From: Thermaerobacter marianensis DSM 12885
GTDB taxonomy: Bacteria; Bacillota; Sulfobacillia; Thermaerobacterales; Thermaerobacteraceae
Length of the DNA: 64,000 nucleotides
Assembly (NCBI RefSeq): GCF_000184705.1
Contig: NC_014831.1
Coordinates: 868,001 to 932,000 of the forward strand
Reading direction: 5' to 3'
This document shows positions 53,547 through 61,246 of the stretch, piece by piece. The stretch's first letter is position 1, and each line of letters begins with the position of its first letter. A model generated the notes under the pieces. It saw only the letters and a program-made list of their open reading frames with translations. It was not told the DNA's origin and ran no database searches. The position numbers and the translations under genes are program-made.

Positions 53547-55088
53547 ATGGCGGCTGCGACGGCGTCCGGCGGCGCGGCGCCGCGGGTGGCGGTGGTCGGG
53601 GGCGGCATCGCCGGGCTGGCGGCCGCCCTCCGCTTGCTGGAGACGGCCCGGGCCCGCGGTGCCCCCTGCGACGTTCAGGTCATCGAGGCGGACGGCCGGG
53701 TGGGCGGGAAGGTCCGTACGGAGCGAACCGGGGGCTTCGTCATCGAGCAGGGGCCCGATTCCCTGGTCGCCTCCAAGCCCCACGGCATCCAGCTGGCCCG
53801 GCACCTGGGCCTCGACGCGGATCTGGTAGCGCCCGGTCCCGCGGCCGGGCGCACCTTCATCGTGTGGAACGGGCGCCTTCAGCCCATGCCGCCGGGGTTC
53901 GCCCTGGGCGTGCCGGTCAGCGCCCGGGCGCTGTGGTCGTCGCCGCTGTTCGGCTTCGCGGGCAAGCTGCGGGCCAGCCTGGAGCCGTTCATCCCGCCGC
54001 GCCGGGACGGGGCCGACGAGCCCGTGGCCGCGTTCCTCCGGCGGCGCCTGGGCCGGGAGGTGACGGAGCGCCTGGCGGCACCGCTGCTGGCGGGCGTGGC
54101 CAGCGGCGACCCTGAAGTCCTGAGCATCCAGGCCACCTTCCCGCAACTGGTCCAGCTGGAACGGGAGTTCGGCAGCCTGGTGCGGGGGATGGCCCGCCAG
54201 CGGCGGACCGGTGGGGCGAACCGGACGAACCGGCGTTCGGCGGTGGCCGCCGCGGCAACCCAGCCGGGGGAGCGGGGGGCGGGCGGTTCCCCCGCCGCCG
54301 GGGTCCGCACGCCCTTCGTGACCTTGCGGGGCGGGCTGGGCCAGCTGGCCGCAGCCGCCGCCCAGCGGATCGAAGCGCTGGGCGGCCGCATCATCACGGG
54401 CGCCCGTATCACGGCGATCGAACCGGTGTCCACCCCCGGCACCGCCGGGGGAGCGGCAGGGGGGCCCACGGGCTACCGGCTGACCGCCGCGGACGGCAGC
54501 ACCCAGGTGGTCGACGGCCTGGTGCTAGCCGTCCCGGCCTGGGCGGCGGCCAGCCTGGTGGAGCCCTTCCTGCCCGCCGTGGCCGAGCGGCTGGCGGCCA
54601 TCCCCTACAAGCCGACGGCGGTGGTGGCCCTGGCCTACCCGGAGGAGCGGGCAGGGCGCCTGGACGGCAGCGGCTTCATCGTCCCCCCGGGCGAACGACG
54701 GTTCATCACCGCCTGCACCTGGGTCTCCAGCAAGTGGCCCGGCACGGCGCCGCCGGGGATGGCCCTGCTGCGGGCCTTCGGCGGCCGGCCGGGGGAGGAC
54801 CCGCTGGTTCTTCCCGACGAGGAGCTGGTAGCGCGGGTGCGTGCCGACCTGGCAGAACTGGCGGGGGTGGAGGGCGAGCCCGCCCTGGTGCGGGTCTACC
54901 GCTGGCCGCGGGCCATTCCGCAGTATCCCGTCGGGCACCTGGACCGGATGGCGGCGGTGCGGGCGGCGCTGCAGGAGCACCCGCGGCTGGTCTTGGCCGG
55001 GGCGGGCTACTTCGGGATGGGCGTGCCCGACTGCATCCGCCAGGGGGAGGCAGCCGCCGAGGCCCTCTGGGCGGTGCTGCAGGGCTAG
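53547..55088 (+). CDS. hemY: Coproporphyrinogen/protoporphyrinogen oxidase (HemY type)
   Basis: A 513-residue FAD enzyme that oxidises a porphyrinogen to a porphyrin. RVAVVGGGIAGLAAALRLLE binds FAD, followed by EADGRVGGKVRTERTGGFVIEQGPDSL. TLRGGLGQLAAAAAQR and GAGYFGMGVPDCIRQGEAAAEAL are the other conserved blocks. A linker of about 30 residues (roughly residues 217-250, between GSLVRGMAR and TPFVTLRGG) carries two head-to-tail copies of the dispersed 9-mer. ATG 53547 has AAGAGGGG 11 bases upstream; the GTG at 53538 overlaps the hemH stop but is too close to that site. It is an operon with hemH. Confidence 0.95.
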   Translation: MAAATASGGAAPRVAVVGGGIAGLAAALRLLETARARGAPCDVQVIEADGRVGGKVRTERTGGFVIEQGPDSLVASKPHGIQLARHLGLDADLVAPGPAAGRTFIVWNGRLQPMPPGFALGVPVSARALWSSPLFGFAGKLRASLEPFIPPRRDGADEPVAAFLRRRLGREVTERLAAPLLAGVASGDPEVLSIQATFPQLVQLEREFGSLVRGMARQRRTGGANRTNRRSAVAAAATQPGERGAGGSPAAGVRTPFVTLRGGLGQLAAAAAQRIEALGGRIITGARITAIEPVSTPGTAGGAAGGPTGYRLTAADGSTQVVDGLVLAVPAWAAASLVEPFLPAVAERLAAIPYKPTAVVALAYPEERAGRLDGSGFIVPPGERRFITACTWVSSKWPGTAPPGMALLRAFGGRPGEDPLVLPDEELVARVRADLAELAGVEGEPALVRVYRWPRAIPQYPVGHLDRMAAVRAALQEHPRLVLAGAGYFGMGVPDCIRQGEAAAEALWAVLQG

Positions 55089-55102
55089 GCGAGCCGGGAT
55101 CG

Positions 55103-55132
55103 CCGGGGGCGCCGTCCCGGTGGCGCCCCCGG
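55103..55132. terminator. Bidirectional hairpin between hemY and the sugar dehydrogenase
   Basis: CCGGGGGCGCC (55103-55113) pairs perfectly with GGCGCCCCCGG (55122-55132) around an eight-base loop. The two flanking genes converge on it, one ending at 55088 and the other at 55177. No T run is present on either side. Confidence 0.65.
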
Positions 55133-55176
55133 CCCCGCGGTGGCCGAACCGCCCGGGGACGGGCGCGGAACCGGGG

Positions 55177-56604
55177 TCAACCCACCGGGCAGGCGCGGAG
55201 GATGCGGTCGTCCCCCGGGACCGGCTCGCCGCGCCCGTCGCGGTTGCTGGTGCCGAAATAGATGCAGCCGTCGGGTCCGACTTGAACCGCCCGGATGCGC
55301 CCGTACTGGCCCTTGAACAGCACCTCTTCTTCGACCACCCGCGTGCCCGACGGGTCGAGGCGCACGCGGTGCAGGTGACGCCCCGGACTGTCGGGCTGGA
55401 ATCCCAGGGTCCCGAAGAACAGGCTGCCGTCCCAGGCCCGGACGGGGCCGCGGTAGAAGGCCGCGCCGGCCGGTGCGATGATCGGATCGTAGCTGCGCAG
55501 CGGCGGGGTGAAGCGCCCCCCGTGGCTATCGGGGGCCACGGCCTCGGGCCAGCCGTAGTTGGCGCCCGGCTCGATACGGTTGACCTCGTCCCAGGCGTCG
55601 GGGCCGTGCTCCACGGCGAACAGCCGGCCCGTGGCGGGGTCGAAGGCGAGACCCTCGGGGTTCCGGTGGCCGTACGAGTAGACGGGATTGTCGGGACCCA
55701 GCGGGTTGTCGCGGGGCACGGTGCCGTCGGGGTTCAGGCGCAGGATCTTCCCGTGCAGGCTGCGCGGGTTCTGGGCCTGCTCCGCCGCGCGGGCATCGCC
55801 GGTGGTGAGGTAGAGCTTGCCGTCGGGGCCGAACTCCAGCTGCCCGCCGTCGTGGATGGCCGAGGCGGGGATGCCGTCGAAGATCACCCGGCGATCGGTC
55901 AGCCGGGGGCCGGTGCCGCCGCCCGCCGCCGCTTCCGTGCCGGGGTCGAACCGGAACCGCAGGACGCGGTTCACCACGGCACCGCGCCCGCGGGCCTGGT
56001 AGGTCTGGTAGACGTACACGTAGGGCGGGTCCGGAAACCCGGGGTGGAGGGCGATGCCCAGCAGGCCGCTCTCCCCGATGGCCACGGTATCGGGCAGGGT
56101 GGTCAGGGGGATCACCCGGCCGCCGTCCAGCAGGTTGATCCGGCCGGGCCGTTCGGTGAAGAACAGCCGTCCCTGCGGATCGAAGGCCATGTCCCAGGGG
56201 ACCTGGAGGCCCGAAGCGACTTCCTCGACGCGGAGGGCCACCGTGCCGCCGCCCGGCCCCGGGTCGCCCGGACCGGTGCGGCCTCCTCCACGACCGGTCG
56301 GTTCCGTGCCCCCATCCCCGGCCGGTGGCCCACCGGCCGGCGCCGCAGCCGGTTCCTCCGCGCCCGGACCCGGCGCCGTTCCGGTATCGCCGCTTGCGGG
56401 AAGGGCGACCGGGCCCGTCTCGCCGCCGCTCCCCGGCGCGCCGGGCGTCAGGGCAAGCCAGGCCAGCACGCCGGCGGCCACCAGCAGCACCACCCCGGCC
56501 GCCACCAGGCCCCGGTGTCCGGGACGGGCGCCGGAAGCCCCCGTACCGCGCGACCGGCGCGGGTTGGGTGAGCGTGGGCCATCGGGCGGGCGGCGCGACG
56601 TCAT
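55177..56604 (-). CDS. Membrane-anchored glucose/sorbosone dehydrogenase-like (PQQ-type) protein
   Basis: A 475-residue protein with an N-terminal helix (about 33-52), a Gly/Pro linker to about 122, and an extracellular six-bladed propeller of the GSDH family. Conserved pieces include LQVPWDMAFDPQGRLFFTERPGRI, GLLGIALHPGFPDPPYVYVYQTY, IHDGGQLEFGPDGKLYLTTGDA, SYGHRNPEGLAFDP and EHGPDAWDEVNRI. Soluble aldose dehydrogenases of this family use PQQ and calcium. The ATG at 56604 has GAGGGGG upstream, and a GGACGAACC element immediately precedes the ATG (56605-56613). Confidence 0.92.
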   Translation of the reverse strand: MTSRRPPDGPRSPNPRRSRGTGASGARPGHRGLVAAGVVLLVAAGVLAWLALTPGAPGSGGETGPVALPASGDTGTAPGPGAEEPAAAPAGGPPAGDGGTEPTGRGGGRTGPGDPGPGGGTVALRVEEVASGLQVPWDMAFDPQGRLFFTERPGRINLLDGGRVIPLTTLPDTVAIGESGLLGIALHPGFPDPPYVYVYQTYQARGRGAVVNRVLRFRFDPGTEAAAGGGTGPRLTDRRVIFDGIPASAIHDGGQLEFGPDGKLYLTTGDARAAEQAQNPRSLHGKILRLNPDGTVPRDNPLGPDNPVYSYGHRNPEGLAFDPATGRLFAVEHGPDAWDEVNRIEPGANYGWPEAVAPDSHGGRFTPPLRSYDPIIAPAGAAFYRGPVRAWDGSLFFGTLGFQPDSPGRHLHRVRLDPSGTRVVEEEVLFKGQYGRIRAVQVGPDGCIYFGTSNRDGRGEPVPGDDRILRACPVG

Positions 56605-56910
56605 GGACGAACCCCCTCGACCCAAAACTTCGGGGTCGGGGGGCCGGTTCCTGGTGGCCGGGTCCTGCGGGCCAAGGCGGCCCTTCCCTCCACGGCGCCC
56701 AAGCCTGGACGGCTGCTGTGGCCGGTCTGGCTCGCCGGCCCCCGCGGGGGCCGGGCCCGGCCCCCGCCAGGGCGGGACGCCGTTGGGTTGCGAAGAGCGT
56801 CGAGGTCGGGTCCGCGGTGGGGTTCGGGCCGGGCGCCGGCTGTGGGGACCGTCAGGGGTGGCCACGCTCGGTGCGTGATGGTAGGACGTGGTCACGGGAG
56901 GTCGGGTTTC

Positions 56911-57162
56911 GTGGAGCATGTGGGCATCCGCCAATTCCGGGATCGGCTGACGGCGTACCTCCGCCGGGTGCGGTCGGGGGAAACCCTCGTGATCGTGGAC
57001 CGCAAGACGCCCATTGCCCGCTTGGGTCCCGCGGTGCCAGAGCTTGAAGGCCTGGCCGATCTCGCAGCCCAAGGGCTGGTCGAGTGGGGGGGCGGCAAGC
57101 CGCAAGGGGCGGCTCAGCCGCCGCGTGTCCGCGAAGGCCGCGTTTCCGATCTGGTGGTGTAG
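56911..57162 (+). CDS. Phd/YefM-type antitoxin, orphan
   Basis: An 83-residue protein. VEHVGIRQFRDRLTAYLRRVRSGETLVIVDRKTPIARLGP is the Phd/YefM DNA-binding domain; the tail VREGRVSDLVV resembles toxin-binding ends of VapB antitoxins of PIN systems (typically E-G-x-V-S-x-L-V). No toxin gene follows: the next gene is a convergent Fur regulator four bases away. GTG 56911 follows GGGAGG. Loss of a partner toxin is inferred. Confidence 0.82.
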   Translation: MEHVGIRQFRDRLTAYLRRVRSGETLVIVDRKTPIARLGPAVPELEGLADLAAQGLVEWGGGKPQGAAQPPRVREGRVSDLVV

Positions 57163-57165
57163 AGG

Positions 57166-57765
57166 TCACGTCGTGCCCGTTGCGGGGCGGGCCCGCGCCG
57201 CGGCGTGCTGGCAGTCCGGGCACAGGCCCGTGAAGACCAGGGACCGGCCCACCAGGACGAACCCGGTGCGCTCCGTCACCTCTTCCTCCAAGCGGTCCAG
57301 CTGGGGCAGGATGACGTCTTCGACCCGCCCGCACTGGCGGCAGTGCAGGTGGACGTGCAGGTGCGGATCGCCGTCGAAGTGCTCGGCCTCTCCGGGCAGG
57401 ATCACCCGCCGCGCCAGCCCCAGTTCCACCAGCAGATCCAGGGTGCGCCTCACGGTGGCCACGCTGGCCAGGGGCATGGTCCCGGCCAGGGCGGCGTGGA
57501 CCTCCTCCACCGTGGGGTGGTGGTGGCGGGCGGTGAAGTCCTGTAGGCAGCGGTAGACCGCCAGGCGCTGGGGCGTCAGGCGCAGGCCGGCGTCGCGCAG
57601 CCGCCGGGCCAGGCGCGCCGCGGGGGCACCCAGCGGTTCCCGGTCGCGCTGCGGCCGGCTGCACCGGTCGGTCTCACCGGCGACCCGCCGGGCGGTGGCC
57701 GGGGGCCGGTTCGTCCGGCCGGGTTGCGCTTCCGCGTCCTGGGGGTGCTGGGGTTTGGTCGGCAT
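57166..57765 (-). CDS. Fur/PerR-family metal-dependent regulator
   Basis: A 199-residue repressor. The winged helix covers about residues 52-115 (LRLTPQRLAVYRCLQDFTARHHHPTVEEVHAAL, SVATVRRTLDLLVELGLARR). HFDGDPHLHVHLHCRQCGRVED supplies the regulatory metal site, and CRQCG with CPDCQ form the structural zinc site. The first 50 residues are a disordered extension with one copy of the dispersed 9-mer. ATG 57765 follows GGAGGG. PerR, Fur and Zur cannot be told apart with confidence; the HHHP and HFDGD motifs lean towards PerR. Confidence 0.92.
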   Translation of the reverse strand: MPTKPQHPQDAEAQPGRTNRPPATARRVAGETDRCSRPQRDREPLGAPAARLARRLRDAGLRLTPQRLAVYRCLQDFTARHHHPTVEEVHAALAGTMPLASVATVRRTLDLLVELGLARRVILPGEAEHFDGDPHLHVHLHCRQCGRVEDVILPQLDRLEEEVTERTGFVLVGRSLVFTGLCPDCQHAAARARPATGTT

Positions 57766-57851
57766 CCTGGGAGCCCTCCTCCCTTCCTCTATCATGGCGC
57801 CGGCGCCTGATCCGGTCCTGAGGTTCACCTGAGTGCCGGCTGAGCGGGCTT

Positions 57852-57905
57852 CTCAGGGACCGCTCAGATGGCGCTCATTTGGGCCTCAGCGTCACCCTCC
57901 ATGCT
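57852..57905 (+). promoter_or_regulatory. Four 11-bp-phased CTCAG repeats upstream of doxX
   Basis: CTCAG, CTCAG, CTCAT and CTCAG begin at 57852, 57863, 57874 and 57885, exactly 11 bp apart, on one face of the helix. CATGCT at 57900-57905 lies 15 bp from the last repeat start, the same offset as TAAACT in the second array at 60979-61021. Direct repeats of 11 bp are the standard binding arrangement for OmpR/PhoB-type regulators, one of which is encoded two genes downstream. Confidence 0.75.
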
Positions 57906-57929
57906 GGAGCCGGAAGGAGGCGATGGGCC

Positions 57930-58541
57930 ATGGCGACGGCAGGAGGTGTGGGTGCCATGAAGCCGGCCCGGACGGTCGAAGGCATCAAGCAGCAGCACGG
58001 CGTGTTCACCGAGCCGCCCGTGGTGCGGTGGCTGTTCAGCGACACCCGCTCCGCCTGGATCTGGCTGGTGCTGCGGGTGTGGCTGGGGTGGCAGTGGCTG
58101 GAGGCGGGGCTCAAAAAGGTGGGGAACCCGGCCTGGACGGGCGATCAGGCAGGCGCCGCGGTGGCGGGGTTCCTGAAGGGGGCGTTGGCCAAGACCACCG
58201 GTGAGCATCCGGACGTGCCGGCCTGGTACGCGTGGTTCATCGAGCGGGTGGCCCTGCCCAACGCGCCGATCTTCGGGCATCTGGTGGCGTACGGCGAGGT
58301 TCTGATCGGCGTGGCGCTGATCCTGGGCCTGTTCACCGGCATCGCGGCCTTCGCCGGCAGCTTCATGAACGCCAACTTCCTCTTCGCCGGCACCGTGAGC
58401 ATGAACCCGGTGATGTTCATCGTCGCCACGTGGCTCGTGCTGGCCTGGCGGGTGGCGGGCTGGTACGGCGTCGACCGCTGGGCGCTGCCGGCCCTGGGGA
58501 CGCCCTGGCAGCCGGGTGCGGTGTTCGAGCGGCGGCGCTAG
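57930..58541 (+). CDS. DoxX-family membrane protein
   Basis: A 203-residue protein with four helices. LVLRVWLGWQWLEAGLKKVGNPAWTGD, GHLVAYGEVLIGVALILGLFTGIAAFAGSFMNANFLFAGTVSMNPVMF are typical of the DoxX/DoxD group (thiosulfate:quinone oxidoreductase small subunit and MhqP-like proteins). Redox or electron-transfer role is likely but not specific. ATG 57930 follows AAGGAGG. An 11-bp-phased regulator array lies just upstream and a 15-bp hairpin just downstream, so it forms its own transcription unit beside the two-component genes. Confidence 0.88.
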   Translation: MATAGGVGAMKPARTVEGIKQQHGVFTEPPVVRWLFSDTRSAWIWLVLRVWLGWQWLEAGLKKVGNPAWTGDQAGAAVAGFLKGALAKTTGEHPDVPAWYAWFIERVALPNAPIFGHLVAYGEVLIGVALILGLFTGIAAFAGSFMNANFLFAGTVSMNPVMFIVATWLVLAWRVAGWYGVDRWALPALGTPWQPGAVFERRR

Positions 58542-58557
58542 GAGCAATCCGTAATCC

Positions 58558-58590
58558 GTGACGGCGCCGGCCCCTGGCCGGCGCCGTCAC
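58558..58590 (+). terminator. 15-bp perfect hairpin after doxX
   Basis: GTGACGGCGCCGGCC (58558-58572) pairs without mismatch with GGCCGGCGCCGTCAC (58576-58590) across a three-base loop, 17 bp after the doxX stop. It is very stable but not followed by T residues. Confidence 0.75.
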
Positions 58591-58699
58591 GCCGGGCGGG
58601 AGCGGCCCGGTGCGCCCGGACCGCACCCACCGTGCGCCCGGCTTCGGCGGAGAGAAAGGGGCACGCCCCATGCGCAGTGGTAGCAGGCGTCGCGCTGGA

Positions 58700-58729
58700 T
58701 TGACCGCCGCCCGGCCCCCCGGTGACAAT
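58700..58729 (+). promoter_or_regulatory. Predicted promoter of the two-component operon
   Basis: TTGACC (58700-58705) and GACAAT (58724-58729) are 18 bp apart, about 55 bp upstream of the response-regulator start. No CTCAG array overlaps it, so basal transcription of the regulator may be constitutive. Confidence 0.6.
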
Positions 58730-58783
58730 GGGAGGCGGAACCGGCCGCGGCGGCGCCGCGGTCTTCGCCCGGGGGGAAACCGA

Positions 58784-59458
58784 GTGGACCGGATCCTGGT
58801 GGTGGACGACGACCCCTCCGTCACGAGCCTGCTCAAGCGCGGCCTGGCCTACGAAGGTTTCGCCGTCGACACCGCGGCGTCCGGCGAAGAAGCCCTGAAG
58901 ATCGCCCGCGAGCAGCCGCCCGATCTGGTCATCCTGGACATCATGATGCCCGGCATGGACGGCATGGAGGTCTTGCGCCGGCTGCGGGCCGCCGACCCCG
59001 AGCTGCCCGTGCTGTTCCTGACGGCCCGGGACGCGCCCGCCGACCAGGTGCGGGGTCTGGAGGCCGGGGCCGACGATTACGTGGTCAAGCCCTTCACCTT
59101 CGAAGTCCTGGTGGCCCGGGTGCGCGCCCTGCTGCGCCGGCGCCAGGCGGAGCGGCCCCAGGTGCTGCGCTTCGCCGACCTGGTGCTGGACACCGGCACC
59201 TACACCGCCCGGCGCGGCGACCGGGAGATCCATCTGACGGCCCTGGAGTTCAAGCTCCTGCACGAGTTCATGCTCCACCCCCGCCAGGTGCTGAACAAGG
59301 ACCAGCTCCTGGAGCGGGTGTGGGGCTACGACTTCGGCGGCAACGCCAACGTCCTCGAGGTGTACGTCAAGCAGCTGCGGCAGAAGCTGGAGGCGGAAGG
59401 CGAGCCGCGGCTGATCCACACCGTCCGGGGCGTCGGCTACGTGCTGCGGGAGGGATGA
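58784..59458 (+). CDS. OmpR/PhoB-family response regulator
   Basis: A 224-residue regulator. The receiver has acidic DDD at 8-10, phospho-acceptor Asp52 (VILDIMMPG), Thr80 and Lys102 (DDYVVKPF). The C-terminal winged helix (about 125-222) contains [34 protein letters not shown] and [22 protein letters not shown]. It resembles MprA-type regulators. GTG 58784 follows GGGGGGAAA. Its stop is next to the kinase start. The CTCAG arrays at 57.85 kb and 60.98 kb are its likely targets. Confidence 0.95.
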   Translation: MDRILVVDDDPSVTSLLKRGLAYEGFAVDTAASGEEALKIAREQPPDLVILDIMMPGMDGMEVLRRLRAADPELPVLFLTARDAPADQVRGLEAGADDYVVKPFTFEVLVARVRALLRRRQAERPQVLRFADLVLDTGTYTARRGDREIHLTALEFKLLHEFMLHPRQVLNKDQLLERVWGYDFGGNANVLEVYVKQLRQKLEAEGEPRLIHTVRGVGYVLREG

Positions 59459-59461
59459 GCG

Positions 59462-60931
59462 CTGCCTCTGCGCTGGCGGCTGGTGGTCTGGTTCGGCGCC
59501 GTCATGGCGGTGGTGGTGCTGGTGGGCTCCATGGCCAGCTACGCCTTCCACGCCCGCGCCCACTACGAGGCCATCGACCGCGCACTGCTCAACGCCGCCG
59601 CCGCCACCGCGGCGGATCCCGCAGCCAGCGCCCACCTGGGCCACCTGACGGCCCGGCAGGGCGTGGCCATGACGCTGCGGGTGTACGACGCGGGCGGGCA
59701 GCTGGTCCAGCGCCTTCCTGACGACGCGGCGCCGGCGGTGGACCCGCGGGTCGTGCTGGCCCGGCCGGCGGGCCCAGCGTACGGGTTCTTCCCGGGGCTG
59801 GCGCCGTCCATCGTCGACGTGCCCCAGGGCATCACGGGCGCCTTCGCCACCCTCCACGACGGGCACCAGCGGTGGCGGGTGTTCGTCCACCCCGTGGAGC
59901 GGGGCGGTGATGCGACGGGCGCCGGTCCCGGGTACGTGGTGGCGCTGGCGCCCTTGGGGGGCCTCGACGCCTCCATGGCCGACTTCCGCGTCCTGCTCAC
60001 GGGCCTGGGCGCCCTCGGCCTGGTGGTGGCGGTGGCAGGCAGCTGGGCGGTGGCGGGAAGCGCCCTGCGCCCCGTGGCCCGTCTGACCGAAGCGGCCCGG
60101 GCCATCGCCGCGTCCCGCGACCTCTCCCGGCGCGTCCAGGCCGCCGGCCGGGACGAGCTGGCCATGCTGGCTGCCACCTTCAACGAGATGCTGGAGAGCA
60201 TCGAGACGGCCTACCGCCTCCAGCAGCGGTTCGTGTCCGACGCCTCCCACGAGCTGCGGGCGCCGCTGACGGCCATCCTGGGCAACCTGGACCTGTTGCG
60301 GCGCCGGCCCGACCTGCCCCCGGAGGAACAGGCCCAGGCCCTGGAGGAGGCCCGCCGCGAGGCCGAGCGCCTCAGTCGCCTGGTGGCCGACCTGCTGGCC
60401 CTGGCGCGGGCCGACGCCGGTGTGCCCCTGGTCCGCAAGGCGGTGGACGTGGACGCCGTCGTGCTGGACGCCTTCCAGGAGGCGCGGCGGCTGGCCAAGG
60501 GGCAGCAGCTGGTGCTGGATCCCCTGGAACCGGTCCGGATCCAGGGAGACGCCGACCGGATCAAGCAACTGCTGTTGATCCTGCTGGACAACGCCATCAA
60601 GTACACGCCCGCCGGCGGCCGGATCGTCCTGGGCCTGCAGGACGCGGGCGGCGACGCGGTGCTGACCGTGGCCGACACCGGGGTGGGGATCCCCGCCGCG
60701 GACCTCCCCCACGTCTTCGAGCGGTTCTACCGCGCCGATCCGGCTCGCAGCCGCGATCCCGGCGGCACGGGCCTCGGCCTGCCCATCGCCCGGTGGATCG
60801 TGGAGCAGCACGGCGGCAGCATCGCCATCGACAGCGCGCCGGGGCAGGGGACGACGGTCACCGTCCGCCTGCCGGGCACGGGGGCGGGGGCGGTGCAGGG
60901 GGCAGGGGCCGCCACGGCGGCGGCGTCCTAG
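59462..60931 (+). CDS. Sensor histidine kinase, probable CTG start
   Basis: About 489 residues. One helix near the N-terminus, an extracytoplasmic sensor (about 35-170), a second helix (about 175-200), HAMP (LRPVARLTEAARAIAASRDLSRRV), phospho-acceptor His263 in SDASHELRAPL, and ATPase boxes LLDNAIKYT, DTGVGIPA and GTGLGLPIA. The sequence LPLRWRLVVWFGAV that kinases of this group usually open with is in frame only if translation begins at CTG 59462, which has GGGAGGG at seven bases. A GTG at 59483 lacks any ribosome site. Three bases separate it from the regulator stop. Confidence 0.93.
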   Translation: MPLRWRLVVWFGAVMAVVVLVGSMASYAFHARAHYEAIDRALLNAAAATAADPAASAHLGHLTARQGVAMTLRVYDAGGQLVQRLPDDAAPAVDPRVVLARPAGPAYGFFPGLAPSIVDVPQGITGAFATLHDGHQRWRVFVHPVERGGDATGAGPGYVVALAPLGGLDASMADFRVLLTGLGALGLVVAVAGSWAVAGSALRPVARLTEAARAIAASRDLSRRVQAAGRDELAMLAATFNEMLESIETAYRLQQRFVSDASHELRAPLTAILGNLDLLRRRPDLPPEEQAQALEEARREAERLSRLVADLLALARADAGVPLVRKAVDVDAVVLDAFQEARRLAKGQQLVLDPLEPVRIQGDADRIKQLLLILLDNAIKYTPAGGRIVLGLQDAGGDAVLTVADTGVGIPAADLPHVFERFYRADPARSRDPGGTGLGLPIARWIVEQHGGSIAIDSAPGQGTTVTVRLPGTGAGAVQGAGAATAAAS

Positions 60932-60978
60932 GCGGCTTCGCTTCCCCGTCCCGCCGTCTTCATCGTTGCGGGTCGCTT

Positions 60979-61021
60979 CTCAGCCGATCCTCAGGTTGCC
61001 CTCAGGTTCCTCCGCTAAACT
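60979..61021 (+). promoter_or_regulatory. Three 11-bp-phased CTCAG repeats with -10, upstream of the reductase gene
   Basis: CTCAG begins at 60979, 60990 and 61001 (11-bp period), the last two extended to CCTCAGGTT. TAAACT at 61016-61021 is a plausible -10, and there is no -35, as expected where a PhoB-type activator replaces it. The repeats are the same word and period as those before doxX. Rest of the 60932-61246 spacer: nothing further. Confidence 0.75.
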
Positions 61022-61246
61022 GGACCCTCTGGAAGAACCGGCCACCCGCGGCCCGGCCGCCGTCTCCGCGGCGCGCCCGTCCGGCGCCCGCCGCGCCCTC
61101 GTACCCCAGGGGGCGGAAGCGGCCTGAGCGCGGGGGCGGCGGCACCCCCCGCCGTGGGCGGCCCGCGAGCGCAAGGCCGCCAGGGGGAGCGGGGACGCCG
61201 CCTTCCCGCGCCATCGCCCCGGGTGGCCAGGAGAGGGGAGACCGCG

